64,000 nt of DNA. It comes from Succinivibrio dextrinosolvens. Its GTDB lineage: Bacteria; Pseudomonadota; Gammaproteobacteria; Enterobacterales; Succinivibrionaceae. A program made the translations under genes and the position numbers. This document shows, in pieces, positions 28,338 to 38,215 of the stretch. The DNA is taken from positions 1 through 64,000 of the forward strand of contig NZ_CP047056.1 in assembly GCF_011065405.1 (NCBI RefSeq), given 5' to 3'. A model generated the notes under the pieces. It was not told the DNA's origin, did no database searches, and worked only from the letters and a program-made list of their open reading frames with translations. The first letter of the stretch is position 1. Every line of letters begins with the position of its first letter.

Positions 28338-29960
28338 ATGAAAAATATTGCTCAGTCAGAAAACATTGAAGATTTTTTAGATAGTGATTATATCTATGTA
28401 GATAAGACTGAATATATCTATAATCTTACAAAAAATTATAAAAGAGTTTTCTTTTCACGTCCTCGCCGTTTCGGTAAGTCTCTGACTCTAAACACCATCG
28501 GAACTCTTTTTGAAAAAGGAGTTGATCCTTATTTCAAGGGAACATGGATTTATGACAAATGGGATCAAATGAAGTATCCCGTTCTTCATTTAAGTTTTCT
28601 TGAATACTCTGCAACAGATTTATCTGAATTTAAAAGACAGCTTTGTTTATCTATCTATAAATTCGCCAGAGCTCAAAAAATACAAGATGTTCTTGATGAT
28701 AAAGAACCGAATGTTTACATATCAAATCTTTTTGATGCTATGAATGATGGTGAGCAGCTGGTTCTGCTAATTGATGAATATGATCGTCAGCTAACAGCCA
28801 ATATTAACAATACAGAATTTTATGAGAAGTTCAGAATCTGTATCAGAGATTTCTATGGTGCTATTAAAGGCAAAAAGCAGATTAAATTCATGGCCGTTAC
28901 TGGAGTAACTCGCCTCAAAGATGTTTCTATCTTTTCTGTTGGATCAGATATTATGGACTTAAGCTATGAATACGCCTTTTCTAACATGATAGGTTTCACT
29001 AGAGATGAAATAAAAAAATTCTATATTGATTACCTAAGACTCGGCGTATCTTACGAGAATAATAAATCAACCGATAAGGTAACAGATGCAGATTGCGAAG
29101 AATTCATCGATAGAATGGCTGCGCATTATGATAGTTACTGCTTTGATAGAAAATATCGTAATAAGGTATTCTCTACCTATTCTGTTAATAATTTTCTTCA
29201 TAGTATTGTTTCCGATAAAGAAGTATATTTCGGAGATTACTGGTACGAAGTTGGTGGACTTCCATCTATTCTTATGAACTATATGGAATCACACAATCTG
29301 AATATAGAGAATCTTCTGACCTCAGAGATTGAAATTCCTTATAACGATTTTGCGAACCCAACCTCTCTTATTGATATTAATGAAAATGTTCTGATGTGTC
29401 AGACCGGATACTTAACTTTAAAATCAGACCTAGATCCTAATGATAACGTGATTCTTGGTGCGGCAAATTTAGAAGTTAAATCTGCTCTATTCAGACTTTT
29501 AAGTTTAAAAGTCTTTCAGAAGAATATTTCTCCATATTCCACCGGTAAAAATTATGTTCTTGAACAAGGCTCTGTTGAAGATATTATCTCGCTTTTCAAT
29601 GAAGTATTAGCAGCCCTATCTTATGATAAATATCCTGTTGATAATGAGTCTGTTCTAAGAGCACTTCTGCAGGTCTATCTGATTGGCAAGAATCATGATG
29701 TTCAAGTCGAGCAGCATAACAGCAGAGGCAGAAGTGATATTCTTGTAAACTTCCCAAAGCGCAGAGTTGTACTTGAACTGAAATACACGGATATAAATAG
29801 TGAAGAACAGAAAAAGCTTGAGGATGCGGAGCAGCAGATTATTGAAAAACGCTATGGTTTTGAAAATCTTGGAGACAGAGAGTTAATCCAAATCGCGTGC
29901 GTTTTTAATGGCGGTAAGGACAAACGTCAGATTACCTTGTACAAGAAAGTTGAAAAATAA
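28338..29960 (+). CDS. AAA-ATPase-like protein with PD-(D/E)XK nuclease domain
   Basis: 540 aa of the AAA-ATPase_like plus PDDEXK_9 family, abundant in gut bacteria. Residues 40-52 (SRPRRFGKSLTLN) form the P-loop-like motif and LVLLIDEYDRQL (140-152) the Walker B. Residues 460-485 (GRSDILVNFPKRRVVLELKY) form the D-ELK nuclease core. The biological role of the family is not settled; mobile-element or defence association is often suggested. It has its own gap upstream and is not in an operon. The gene is intact amid debris, which argues for retained use. Confidence 0.9.
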   Translation: MKNIAQSENIEDFLDSDYIYVDKTEYIYNLTKNYKRVFFSRPRRFGKSLTLNTIGTLFEKGVDPYFKGTWIYDKWDQMKYPVLHLSFLEYSATDLSEFKRQLCLSIYKFARAQKIQDVLDDKEPNVYISNLFDAMNDGEQLVLLIDEYDRQLTANINNTEFYEKFRICIRDFYGAIKGKKQIKFMAVTGVTRLKDVSIFSVGSDIMDLSYEYAFSNMIGFTRDEIKKFYIDYLRLGVSYENNKSTDKVTDADCEEFIDRMAAHYDSYCFDRKYRNKVFSTYSVNNFLHSIVSDKEVYFGDYWYEVGGLPSILMNYMESHNLNIENLLTSEIEIPYNDFANPTSLIDINENVLMCQTGYLTLKSDLDPNDNVILGAANLEVKSALFRLLSLKVFQKNISPYSTGKNYVLEQGSVEDIISLFNEVLAALSYDKYPVDNESVLRALLQVYLIGKNHDVQVEQHNSRGRSDILVNFPKRRVVLELKYTDINSEEQKKLEDAEQQIIEKRYGFENLGDRELIQIACVFNGGKDKRQITLYKKVEK

Positions 29961-30446
29961 TTTCGCGAGAATTTTTAATTTAGGTTCTGTGAACTGCAAG
30001 AAATTGAGCTATTTTTTAGCATAAGCATGATTAATAGTTATTACAAACGCACTACATTTTCTCCCAAAAATAGAAGAAACAGCCAAGTTTTTCTCCTCAT
30101 TACAGATAATTTCTAATGAGTTATCTTGAGCAATTATTGTCTAGTCTAAATAAAGCGTCCTTCAAATAAACATTCTGTATTTATATAATTTCCTCATTCG
30201 GCTAGACCCGTCTATATCGGTTACGTTATGTAAGATTAGGACTTGTTTAAAGGCATCTGGCGATAAAAATATAATTGAATGATGTGATAGCGCTTTCCTA
30301 TATAGGCTCATCTGATTTTATATTCTAAGGATGCTGAAAACTACACTTTGATTACAGACGGACAGTTTTCCTGAATATGACGTCAATTCAGGAAGCAACC
30401 TTGAAGGAGGAAATAATTTTGAGTCAGCAGCTTAGCTGCTGACATT
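29961..30446. other. Gene-free gap with a perfect palindromic hairpin
   Basis: No supported gene. At 30423-30443 GTCAGCAGC and GCTGCTGAC form a perfect stem with a 3-base loop, just beyond the tnpC remnant on the minus strand and probably its terminator. AAGGAGGAAATAATTTTGAG precedes it on the plus strand without a gene behind it. Confidence 0.5.
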
Positions 30447-30851
30447 CTAAAGCCTATCTTTCAGACACAGTTTTTTATAATCTAGAATACCAAGTCCAGT
30501 GAAATCAATATCATCTGTTATGGCTTGATATCTCTTGTCATATATACCAATCTCTGCATATTCTCCTGCAGGCAGATCTTTTATATCCGTTCTGATCTTA
30601 TACTTAGATATTTCATCCTCAGGTATTTCCTTTGCCGGTATATATTGAGGCGATGGCGAGGTTATGCGACCAGTAGGATATTTGCTCATGTATCTTTGGT
30701 AAACATTCCATCCCAGCCAAATCATGTAATTATGAGGATCGACTCCATTGTTAATGCAGGATCTGCATATTGTCATCTGATCTGCAAAGCTGTGTGTGCC
30801 ATCAATTGAATCTATGAAATAAAAGCCATGCTTGGCAACCGCAAAATCTCT
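30447..30851 (-). pseudogene. 3' half of interrupted IS66 tnpC
   Basis: Encodes DFAVAKHGFYFIDSIDGTHS, FADQMTICRSCINNGVDPHN and YMIWLGWN, the C-terminal part of an IS66 TnpC. Removing the element at 30852-40653 and one 8-bp repeat joins it in frame to the 5' half at 40654-42125 as SLCERGFRDFAVAKHGFYF, the normal context of the catalytic Glu. The apparent N-terminus MKQVPIDLRSDPDQKSRY belongs to the inserted element. Confidence 0.92.
30844..30851. repeat. 8-bp target duplication AAATCTCT, left copy
   Basis: AAATCTCT here and at 40654-40661 directly flank the IS66 inserted into an older tnpC. Eight base pairs is the size known for IS66. Confidence 0.9.
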
Positions 30852-31039
30852 GTAACAGTGAACTATTAGGTACCTCGATTTTTGGTCAGGATCTGATCTA
30901 AGATCAATGGGGACCTGTTTCAATTATTCTAGCCTAAATGACACAGCTGTTCTGCTATGGTAACGTGTTTTTCTTTGAAAAGTGATGACTAAGCGGAGAT
31001 TTGAGGAATAGAGTAATGCTCTAATCTTTGGTGTGTAGG

Positions 31040-34000
31040 TTAGACTCTTGGATTATGTTCATCAAGGTATCTTCTGTAATCGTATGGAGCAAGCCCTTTA
31101 ACGTCAATCTTGTCAAAATCTATGACGTTACGCTTGTCATACATGGCTATAAGCTCTTTAGTCACAGAGCCATCGGCATGTGTCACAACGTATTTTTCTT
31201 TCTTTGGCATCGTCAGTCCCATAGCACAGCCTCGACCTTCTCGTTCTAAAAGCTGCATGCGGTATTTAATATTGGCAACCAGCCAGATTATATAGGACAG
31301 AACAGGAACTCTGTTTAAAATACAGGTGTTAACAATAGTCTGATAATCTGCAAAGGCGTGACCGCCATCCTCAGAGGCAATTGTCATGAAGGCTTTTCTT
31401 GAGCAGATACCTAACTTCAGACTACGTTCTGCTTTAGAGGTTGAAAGCTCAATATCCGCACTTTCAGTGAAGCGCTTAAGCTCAGTTTCATAATTGAGCA
31501 GATAAATAAGGGCAGCAGATTCAGGATAACGTTTATTCTGAGTAAATCTGATTACTCCTTCCTTAGAGACTCTAGGTACAATAATTTTAGGATTGTTGGC
31601 AATATAAAGTCTGATGGTATCAAACAGAGTATCTACAATTGGTCGGGAATACTTATTTCTGGCCTGGAGTAAATCCTGTTTAAATTCTTCGGTGGTGCAG
31701 ATATAGTCATGCTTTCTGACTACACAGGAGTCAATAACAAACAGAGCGTTTATCAGATAGAATATGATCAGCAGAGCTACACTGTTATCAGTCAGTTTCT
31801 TTCCTTTTTTAGTCTGGCGGTACTTCTCCAGATTATCCTTGAAATCAAAGAAAGAGGAGCCTTCAGGCAACAGCTGGCTGTATATATCAAGCATTCTGTT
31901 ATTGCGTAGGTATTTCCACAGACCTCGTCTTCCATGAGTCATACAGCGGCAGCTCTTCAGAAATACGCCTTCAATTTCATTTAACTCTTTGATGCCGGCA
32001 TCATATCCTGCAAAGCCATCTGTAAGCAGATATTTTGTTACAACACTGCCGTCCTGATTTTTTAAATCATTCTTGAGTATATCAATTACCACATCAGCAC
32101 TGCGGGATGGAGATACACAGTACCAGGAAGCCTGTAATGCTGAAGTCCAGGATGAATTCAGAGTCCAGATTTGAGATTTAATGCCTTTGCCTTCTGCCTG
32201 TTTTATCCTGGCAGTCTCATTTACCCTCAGAGTGCTTTCGTCCATGATAATGACAGGACATTTGCTCAGGATATCCTTTTTAATCTGCTTGGTAACAGAA
32301 TGCAGATAAGCTCTGGCGAAGGCGTTGATTGCGCCTGTTAAATGCTCTCGTCCCAAGTCAAAGCCGTTTCCTTCAAAGTAACAGAATATTCTGTTCTTAG
32401 GAGCTCCAAGCTGAGAGAACTGGGTTCCGCAGATGGCAAATAAAGCTGTAGAGAGTTTTGATTTTATAAAGGCAGGTGCATGTCCAAACACTTCAGCGTT
32501 AAAACCGAAAGGATTGATGACAGGAAGCTTTCCTTCTTCATGGATAAAAGCGTTCTCTGATGGCAGACTGTTGTCGGTAACTGCGTCCTGAGTGTTTCTG
32601 ATTTGTCTGTAAAGCTTCTTTCGATTGCGTTGGACTATCGCTGTATTGCTTACAGAATCTGCGTCTGAACCAGAATGCAGAGTACCTGCTAAAGCTGATT
32701 CATTAGCGGTTTTATCTGTCTTAGACGCATTCTGAACGAGTTCAGAGTGTATCTCGGATATGTTCTGAACGTGTTCTGAACTTGCCCCGGATGCATTCGA
32801 AGCATTGTCTGAATTCTCAACCTGGGAGACAGAATTTCTGGTGAAACTTACCTGAGTAAATTCAGCAGGATTGATTTCATACTGGGCTCCACAGGTGCAG
32901 CACCTGACAAGCTGTACAGAGGTCAGGACCTTTCTTATACTCTGCAGACTGCCATCCGCAGTAAGTGTTTCATTAATGCGCTTGTTCTTATGCAGATATT
33001 TGAAATCACGCTGACATCCACATTCCTCGCAGTACATTGTAATATCCTGCTTGCCGCCGAAGGAGATAATACCTGCTACTGTATTGCCGGAGGTTGTGGA
33101 GACATAGTGTTTTTCTTTTCTTAAGGTTTCATTAAGACTGCTGGTATCATTTTTTATTTCTTCGGCTGAATTCTTAAGTAGAGAGGTTACTTCTGAAAGA
33201 CCTTCAGCTCCTGATTTTATTCTGGTAGTACAGCCTGAGAGAATGACATTGTCCACCTGCTCAGGTGTCAGGCCCTCAGGATTGTCTTTAACAGAAGCCG
33301 CTTTTATTTTATCTGCAGGAACCTTTAATTCAGAGGATTGTTCTTCAAAATCCTTCTCATCACTATCTTCTCGGGTAAATGAAGCTGCTTTTTCAAGTTC
33401 AGAAGCTCCATCCTTCTGGGCTTCTGCATCAGAACTGTACTCATTATTATCCGTCAGGACCTGTCCTTTCTTAGTCTTTTCAGAAGTTCCAAGTGACAGG
33501 GCTACATTGCGATGAGTGTAAAGGGCAGAAAGGCTGTTTAAGAGAGTGGTTATCAGCCCCTCAAAGTAAATATTTAGTGATTTGAGGTTGTAGATGTCAA
33601 CCGATGGGATATTTTCATCCTTGAGGCAGTCAAAGAAATCGTAATGACGCTCACGGACGTTATCCAGAGCGTTGGTCATCAGATCTTTGAAACTGTTAAC
33701 TGTTTTGGTTAGTTTTGAAATTTCATCCTGCTTTTTTGAAATTTCTTCTTTATTTTTGGAAATTTCTGTTTGTTTTTGGTCGATTTCAGCCTGTTTTTGG
33801 TCAATTTCAGTCTGTTTTTGGTCGATCTCTGCCTGTTTTAGGGAAATCTCTCGTTGAGCTTTAGTATTTTCTTCCTTTGATTTTTCAAGCTCATTGGTTG
33901 TAAATGAAAGCTCGCTGAGAGTGGATTTGAGCTTGGATTCTGTATTGTTGAGGTTTTGTTTTACAGTAGAAAGCTGTTCTCGGGTCTGAGTTAAGGTATC

Positions 34001-34204
34001 TTCCTGATTCTGCAGCTTTTCATTGCTTTTAGTCAGTTCGCCTCTGAGATTCTGAATGATTTTTGTTTGATTTTCAGCCTGTTGCTGCATCTTCTTTTCA
34101 TAATAAGCTGCTATTTCCTCTTTAGTCATTGAGGAAAAATCTACCTCTCCGGATTTAGTTCCGGAAGGTGAATTCTTAGCTCTTTTTCTGAAAAACTTAA
34201 TCAT
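31040..34204 (-). CDS. tnpC: IS66 transposase TnpC, giant form with heptad repeats
   Basis: 1,054 aa. N-terminal predicted coiled coil (about 25-180) with seven near-perfect heptads of the type EIDQKQ(A/T) at residues 119-165; acidic linker; zinc-binding cysteines in CEECGCQ near 395 and CCTCGAQY near 435; long Ser/Asn-rich linker. The DDE core has VIIMDESTLRV (Asp near 655), LLTDGFAGYD (near 730) and TSKAERSLKLG (Glu near 925). It shares architecture with the 959-aa TnpC but differs in linker sequence. Separated from tnpA and tnpB by inserted elements, it may no longer be co-transcribed with them. Confidence 0.92.
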   Translation of the reverse strand: MIKFFRKRAKNSPSGTKSGEVDFSSMTKEEIAAYYEKKMQQQAENQTKIIQNLRGELTKSNEKLQNQEDTLTQTREQLSTVKQNLNNTESKLKSTLSELSFTTNELEKSKEENTKAQREISLKQAEIDQKQTEIDQKQAEIDQKQTEISKNKEEISKKQDEISKLTKTVNSFKDLMTNALDNVRERHYDFFDCLKDENIPSVDIYNLKSLNIYFEGLITTLLNSLSALYTHRNVALSLGTSEKTKKGQVLTDNNEYSSDAEAQKDGASELEKAASFTREDSDEKDFEEQSSELKVPADKIKAASVKDNPEGLTPEQVDNVILSGCTTRIKSGAEGLSEVTSLLKNSAEEIKNDTSSLNETLRKEKHYVSTTSGNTVAGIISFGGKQDITMYCEECGCQRDFKYLHKNKRINETLTADGSLQSIRKVLTSVQLVRCCTCGAQYEINPAEFTQVSFTRNSVSQVENSDNASNASGASSEHVQNISEIHSELVQNASKTDKTANESALAGTLHSGSDADSVSNTAIVQRNRKKLYRQIRNTQDAVTDNSLPSENAFIHEEGKLPVINPFGFNAEVFGHAPAFIKSKLSTALFAICGTQFSQLGAPKNRIFCYFEGNGFDLGREHLTGAINAFARAYLHSVTKQIKKDILSKCPVIIMDESTLRVNETARIKQAEGKGIKSQIWTLNSSWTSALQASWYCVSPSRSADVVIDILKNDLKNQDGSVVTKYLLTDGFAGYDAGIKELNEIEGVFLKSCRCMTHGRRGLWKYLRNNRMLDIYSQLLPEGSSFFDFKDNLEKYRQTKKGKKLTDNSVALLIIFYLINALFVIDSCVVRKHDYICTTEEFKQDLLQARNKYSRPIVDTLFDTIRLYIANNPKIIVPRVSKEGVIRFTQNKRYPESAALIYLLNYETELKRFTESADIELSTSKAERSLKLGICSRKAFMTIASEDGGHAFADYQTIVNTCILNRVPVLSYIIWLVANIKYRMQLLEREGRGCAMGLTMPKKEKYVVTHADGSVTKELIAMYDKRNVIDFDKIDVKGLAPYDYRRYLDEHNPRV
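33710..33850 (-). repeat. 21-bp coding minisatellite in tnpC
   Basis: Seven consecutive 21-bp units encode heptads beginning EI(D/S) with QKQ or KKQ (residues 119-165). Neighbouring units are nearly identical in DNA as well, suggesting recent expansion by slippage that preserves the coiled-coil register. Confidence 0.85.
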
Positions 34205-34260
34205 GCTCTTTAGGTCTGAAAGTAAAATAGTTTTACTATCTTACTTAAAATTAAGAGCAC

Positions 34261-35766
34261 ATACACGGGATCTTAAATACTATACGGGTAATTAGCTGAT
34301 TAATTTAGAAAAGATATCGATCTAAAAAGATGAGGCTTCAAAGAAGCGGTTGTTCATTTTATTATAAATAGCAATCAACAAAAACAAAATGGAGCAACCG
34401 CATGTCCTCATTGTACCCTAGATCAGATCTTTCTTCAAATTCCCTAAGCTCATTACTACAGTCTGTATTATCAGATCTCGAAATTTATAATCTGGCTTAT
34501 GACACAAAACTTGTTGTCAGAAGCCGCCTGTTTGACCCTGCTGAATTTATTCACACGGTCATTGGTATTTTAAACAGAGACAAGGAATTTACTCTCAGGA
34601 ATATTCACTACGAATACACCTGCAACATGCTTAAGAAAGGTAAAGAGTCTCTATCCTGGGAGCCTTTTTACGATTTTCTTGATAAAAAGCAAATGCCAGT
34701 ATTCCTTAAGTCTCTTTGTGACAGACTCAATGAAATTAGTATCAAAGAGGTTCTGTCAGATACAAAAGAGCTTGTTGATGCATTAAGGTTAAAATTGCCT
34801 AACCTTACTGATATCGTGATTCAGGACGGCAGTGAAATAGCTTGCAACTGCAGAGAGTACAAAGGCAAATTTGAAGATGCCAATGAAGCCAAACTGCATC
34901 GTACACTGTCTTTAAGTTCATTTACAGAGCTGAGTTCTTCTATAACCTCAGGAGTTGCCTCTGAGAGAAAAGAAATCAGCCTGTATAAACTTGAAAACAG
35001 ACTACTGCTGGCCGATGCCGGATATCCATCAAAAAAGCTGTTTCCTAAGATAGCCCATGCAAAGGGATACTATCTTATAAAGCTCAAATCAGGTTCTGCT
35101 CTGGAAGTTGTCAGTTACAATCAGTACAACACCGATGGAACAGTTACCGAATTTAAAAATGTTAAAACAAGGTTTAATACCTACTACAGAATCAAAGATG
35201 AATTCTTTAACAAAAAATGCACCTTTGATTTTGAAGTATTAACTGCTGAAGGCTCAATACAGAGAATTGTTGCCGTATACAATGAAGCTTTGGATAAACA
35301 TGTATACTTCGCAACAAATATCCCGAAGGATACTCTTGATGCCATTCAGATAGGAGAACTGTACCGAGCCAGATGGCAGGTCGAAATCTCCTTCAGAATA
35401 CTTAAGGGATTCTGCTCACTCAAAAAGTGTAATACCCGTAAATCAGGTATTGTGCAGTCCCTAATTTACCTGAGCCAGATTGTTTATCTGCTCAAGCTGA
35501 TTATTGGTCAGCAGCTGCAAAAAGTTGCTGATACAACCTTTTCACCAAAGAAACTGGTGAATCGTATAAAGTGCCACTTCATTGATATAATAGAATTGGC
35601 ACTTGATAGCGCAGAACGCTTGAAGTTATACATTGAACGTCATCTAGAACTGTTCAAAACGTATACCAAAAGCGCTCCTAGTTTTACTAACCGCATGAGA
35701 GGTAAAAGCATTAGACATATAATTGAAGTTGTATCTAAAACTCCAAGGATGCCTGTAAATGCTTAA
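34261..35766 (+). mobile_element. IS4-type element inside IS66, right end not found
   Basis: The left part (from about ACACGGGATCTTAAATACTA at 34264) recurs at 55024-55219, which fixes its left end within a few bases. No right terminal repeat matching it is seen after the transposase, so the IS110-type insertions may have removed it. Confidence 0.65.
34402..35766 (+). CDS. IS4-type DDE transposase
   Basis: 454 aa, open throughout. First Asp in DIVIQDGSEIACN, second in LLLADAGYPSKKL, and the YREK signature YRARWQVEISFRILKGF with the catalytic Glu. GGAGCAACCGC precedes the ATG at 34402. It is more distant from the IS4 proteins at 9839 and 12706 than these are from each other. The same gene's first 45 bp occur again at 55174-55219, where ISAs1 cuts it. 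Confidence 0.9.
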   Translation: MSSLYPRSDLSSNSLSSLLQSVLSDLEIYNLAYDTKLVVRSRLFDPAEFIHTVIGILNRDKEFTLRNIHYEYTCNMLKKGKESLSWEPFYDFLDKKQMPVFLKSLCDRLNEISIKEVLSDTKELVDALRLKLPNLTDIVIQDGSEIACNCREYKGKFEDANEAKLHRTLSLSSFTELSSSITSGVASERKEISLYKLENRLLLADAGYPSKKLFPKIAHAKGYYLIKLKSGSALEVVSYNQYNTDGTVTEFKNVKTRFNTYYRIKDEFFNKKCTFDFEVLTAEGSIQRIVAVYNEALDKHVYFATNIPKDTLDAIQIGELYRARWQVEISFRILKGFCSLKKCNTRKSGIVQSLIYLSQIVYLLKLIIGQQLQKVADTTFSPKKLVNRIKCHFIDIIELALDSAERLKLYIERHLELFKTYTKSAPSFTNRMRGKSIRHIIEVVSKTPRMPVNA

Positions 35767-36310
35767 GCAACTATATAGAGAATTGGCGCAGGTCAAGAGA
35801 TTTTCTCAGTGTTCGCAGAACTTTTGACGGACTTCAAATTTTCGTTATCCTTTAATCTGTTCTCAGGCCTTTTCCTGACAGGCTTAACACCTAATTTTAC
35901 TGTATAATATTTTATCATTGTTTTGATGTTTTTTCAGACAATAATAAAACTATCTGCAACGGCAGACATGTATTGGATCAATTGATTAAAACATGGTGTT
36001 AAGTTATTGCTATAGCGTTTATCCCTGTTGTTCTGATTCTGACTGTCACTGCCGATCCTTTTACGCGATTTCTATATAATGTGTTTTTGCAATATTTTGG
36101 TAAAGACCATTTTATTGCCACGAGCTTGTGCCTTTCAGCCATTTAGCCATACTTACGATTTCAATTTAAAAACAGAGAAGTTTGTTAAAAAACAAATCAG
36201 GCTCTGATTGTCTGCGTTTAACTAAGTTATGGCTTTCTCATAGGAGCGATCTTGTCGGTGATGATCAAAATGATTTAAATATTGTTGTACGGTTAAATAA
36301 ATTCTTTCTG
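35767..36310. other. Non-coding region between IS4 and IS110-type genes
   Basis: No supported gene in 544 bp. It is downstream of the IS110-type transposase on the minus strand and should contain that element's left end. IS110-group elements carry a bridge RNA in a non-coding flank; candidate pairing could not be folded by eye. GTATAATATTTTATC at 35901 and TATATAATGTG at 36073 are promoter-like on the plus strand. Confidence 0.4.
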
Positions 36311-37768
36311 TTAGTCCAAAGCCGCCTCATAAACTGAGCAGTCTTCGTTATATCCTGTGCCACTCTTTATCTCTGCAATAAGCTGGTTCTGCCAGGGGGT
36401 ACTTTCATTTACCGAGAGTTTTATACTGTTCAAGAGTGATTGCAGCTGTTCCCCAGCAGTGTCTTTTAAAAACTCATAAAGAACAGGATCAACAAGCGCA
36501 GAGCGAATACTGTTTTCAAGTTTCTTTAACTTCGATCTGAATTTACTGACTTTGTTTCGTGCGATCTTTTTATCTGATGTTGAAAGAGCAATCTCTGACG
36601 AGGTATTACATTGTGCAGGATCATTTTTCAGTTCTTGAACTGGTTCAGATTTAAGAGGAGCATCAGTTGCCACCTTAAAGATTTGTCTGGCTATATCCTT
36701 GGCATATGCAATCTTAAGACGCTTGTCCTTTAAGTCTAGTTTCTTGTCATCAAGCTTATTATTGGAAATGAGTTTGTTATGCGCCACCACAAGAGAGTTA
36801 CCGCCTTCATAGAAAAGCGCCTTTAAAATCTTATTTCCCTCCGGGGAGTGTTTACCAACCTTGTTCTTGCCTCCCGTGCCGTGATGCACTGGCACTAACT
36901 GCATAAACGAGACGAAGCTGTTGGCATTTCTGAATCTGTCAAATTTATCCTGAGTATAAACACTTACCGCCACAGCTAGCGGAACACCTACGCCACGTAC
37001 CGACAGATATTTCTCACAGCTCTGGTGGGTGCTGGCATAATTTTCAAAGAATTCATTCTCAATTCCTGCAAGGCTTATGGCATACATCTCAAGCATTGCA
37101 CATTGCCGTTCCAGATAACCGCAAAGTCCGCTCACCTTGTTTTTACAATGCTCATATTCACTGATAAAGTCTCTGATGTGTCTTATGGTCTGAGATGGTG
37201 TCATCTCATAGCTGTAACCTTTAAGTGCATCCTGCTCTCTGAGGAATGCTATTAGATTTCTGTTTGTGGCTGTGATATTGCTTTTAATATCTGAATAGCT
37301 TTTAACCAGAAACATCTCCTGCCGGTTCACCTCATCTCTGATTATGCAGTGCTTAAAGGTAGCTGAGTTCGGATATGTTTTATAAATCAGCAGCGCATTT
37401 CTGACACCACGGGCATCTCCCTTATCATCCTTGTTCTTGCTGCAGTTATGATTTCGACAGGATTTTGCAGGAAAGATATATACCTCAGCCCCAAGTCTTT
37501 GTATAAGAGTTGCCCAGTAGTTTGAACCGCCACAGGCTTCCATGGCAAAAACATAGTTCTGATTAGCATGTTCAGTGATGAACTTAAAGAAATTTTTAGG
37601 ACTAAGCTTGAAATCGTGTTCAATTCCATCTAAGTCTGCAAGACTTAGCTGAATTTCTTTTGACGCCAGGTCAAAACCTACTAAAACCTTATTAATTTCA
37701 TTTGCAAAGGTTGTAAGATTATTGGTAGTATTCATTTGCGATTTCTCCCTTAAGTTGTTTTTTCGCAA
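36311..37768 (-). CDS. IS110-family DEDD transposase with long C-terminus
   Basis: 485 aa. RuvC-like DEDD domain: KVLVGFDLASKEIQLSL (Asp), VFAMEACGGSNYW (Glu), KNKDDKGDARGVRN (two Asp). The Transposase_20 domain follows: LSVRGVGVPLAVAVSVYT then FRNANSFVSFMQLVPVHHGT and GKHSPEGNKILKAL. About 120 extra C-terminal residues are charged. Such recombinases act with a bridge RNA encoded in the element's flank. A likely start is the ATG at 37735 (MNTTNNLTT) or the upstream one at 37768. Confidence 0.9.
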   Translation of the reverse strand: MRKNNLREKSQMNTTNNLTTFANEINKVLVGFDLASKEIQLSLADLDGIEHDFKLSPKNFFKFITEHANQNYVFAMEACGGSNYWATLIQRLGAEVYIFPAKSCRNHNCSKNKDDKGDARGVRNALLIYKTYPNSATFKHCIIRDEVNRQEMFLVKSYSDIKSNITATNRNLIAFLREQDALKGYSYEMTPSQTIRHIRDFISEYEHCKNKVSGLCGYLERQCAMLEMYAISLAGIENEFFENYASTHQSCEKYLSVRGVGVPLAVAVSVYTQDKFDRFRNANSFVSFMQLVPVHHGTGGKNKVGKHSPEGNKILKALFYEGGNSLVVAHNKLISNNKLDDKKLDLKDKRLKIAYAKDIARQIFKVATDAPLKSEPVQELKNDPAQCNTSSEIALSTSDKKIARNKVSKFRSKLKKLENSIRSALVDPVLYEFLKDTAGEQLQSLLNSIKLSVNESTPWQNQLIAEIKSGTGYNEDCSVYEAALD

Positions 37769-38215
37769 TATAAATTTTACCTAAGAGAGAATTGCAAAAG
37801 GCGGAGCTCTGTCAAAGAGTTTCCGCCTTAAATTTTTCCATTCAAATGTGACCAGAACTATATACGCAGTTAATCTCCTAAGGATTACATCTTTATAGAA
37901 ATCTGAAATGAATTCCCAACTGCAGTTTTAAACCGGAAATAGGGGCCAATTCATGTAATGCGATTCAATGTTATCAGTTGCTTAAAAGACATCACTATCT
38001 CCGATTTAAAACCACAGTCAGTGAACCAGAGGTTCAGCTCAGACTGCATTTGGAAGGACGCTGTCTGTCAATTCGATTTTCACTTTTATAGTAGGAGAAG
38101 CGACATGTACAACGACCTTCATAATGCAGTCTGAACGAAATTCATGGTGCACCAACTCCACGGACGCAGGAAGCTTTAGCACTTTCACTTATGATGGTTA
38201 TTAAACAGTACTGAG
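37769..38215. other. Non-coding flank between two IS110-type genes
   Basis: 447 bp without a gene, upstream of one IS110-type transposase and downstream of the other, both on the minus strand. It may hold the bridge-RNA segment of one of them and the junction of the two elements. GAGGTTCAGCTCAGACTGCA and AATGCAGTCTGAAC (around 38031 and 38120) are partly complementary and could pair. Confidence 0.45.
37799..37830. terminator. Hairpin AAGGCGGA/TCCGCCTT
   Basis: Eight-base stem AAGGCGGA (37799-37806) and TCCGCCTT (37823-37830), followed on the plus strand by AAATTTTT and on the minus strand by TTGCAATTC. It looks like an intrinsic terminator, perhaps shielding the IS110-type gene from upstream transcription. 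Confidence 0.55.
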
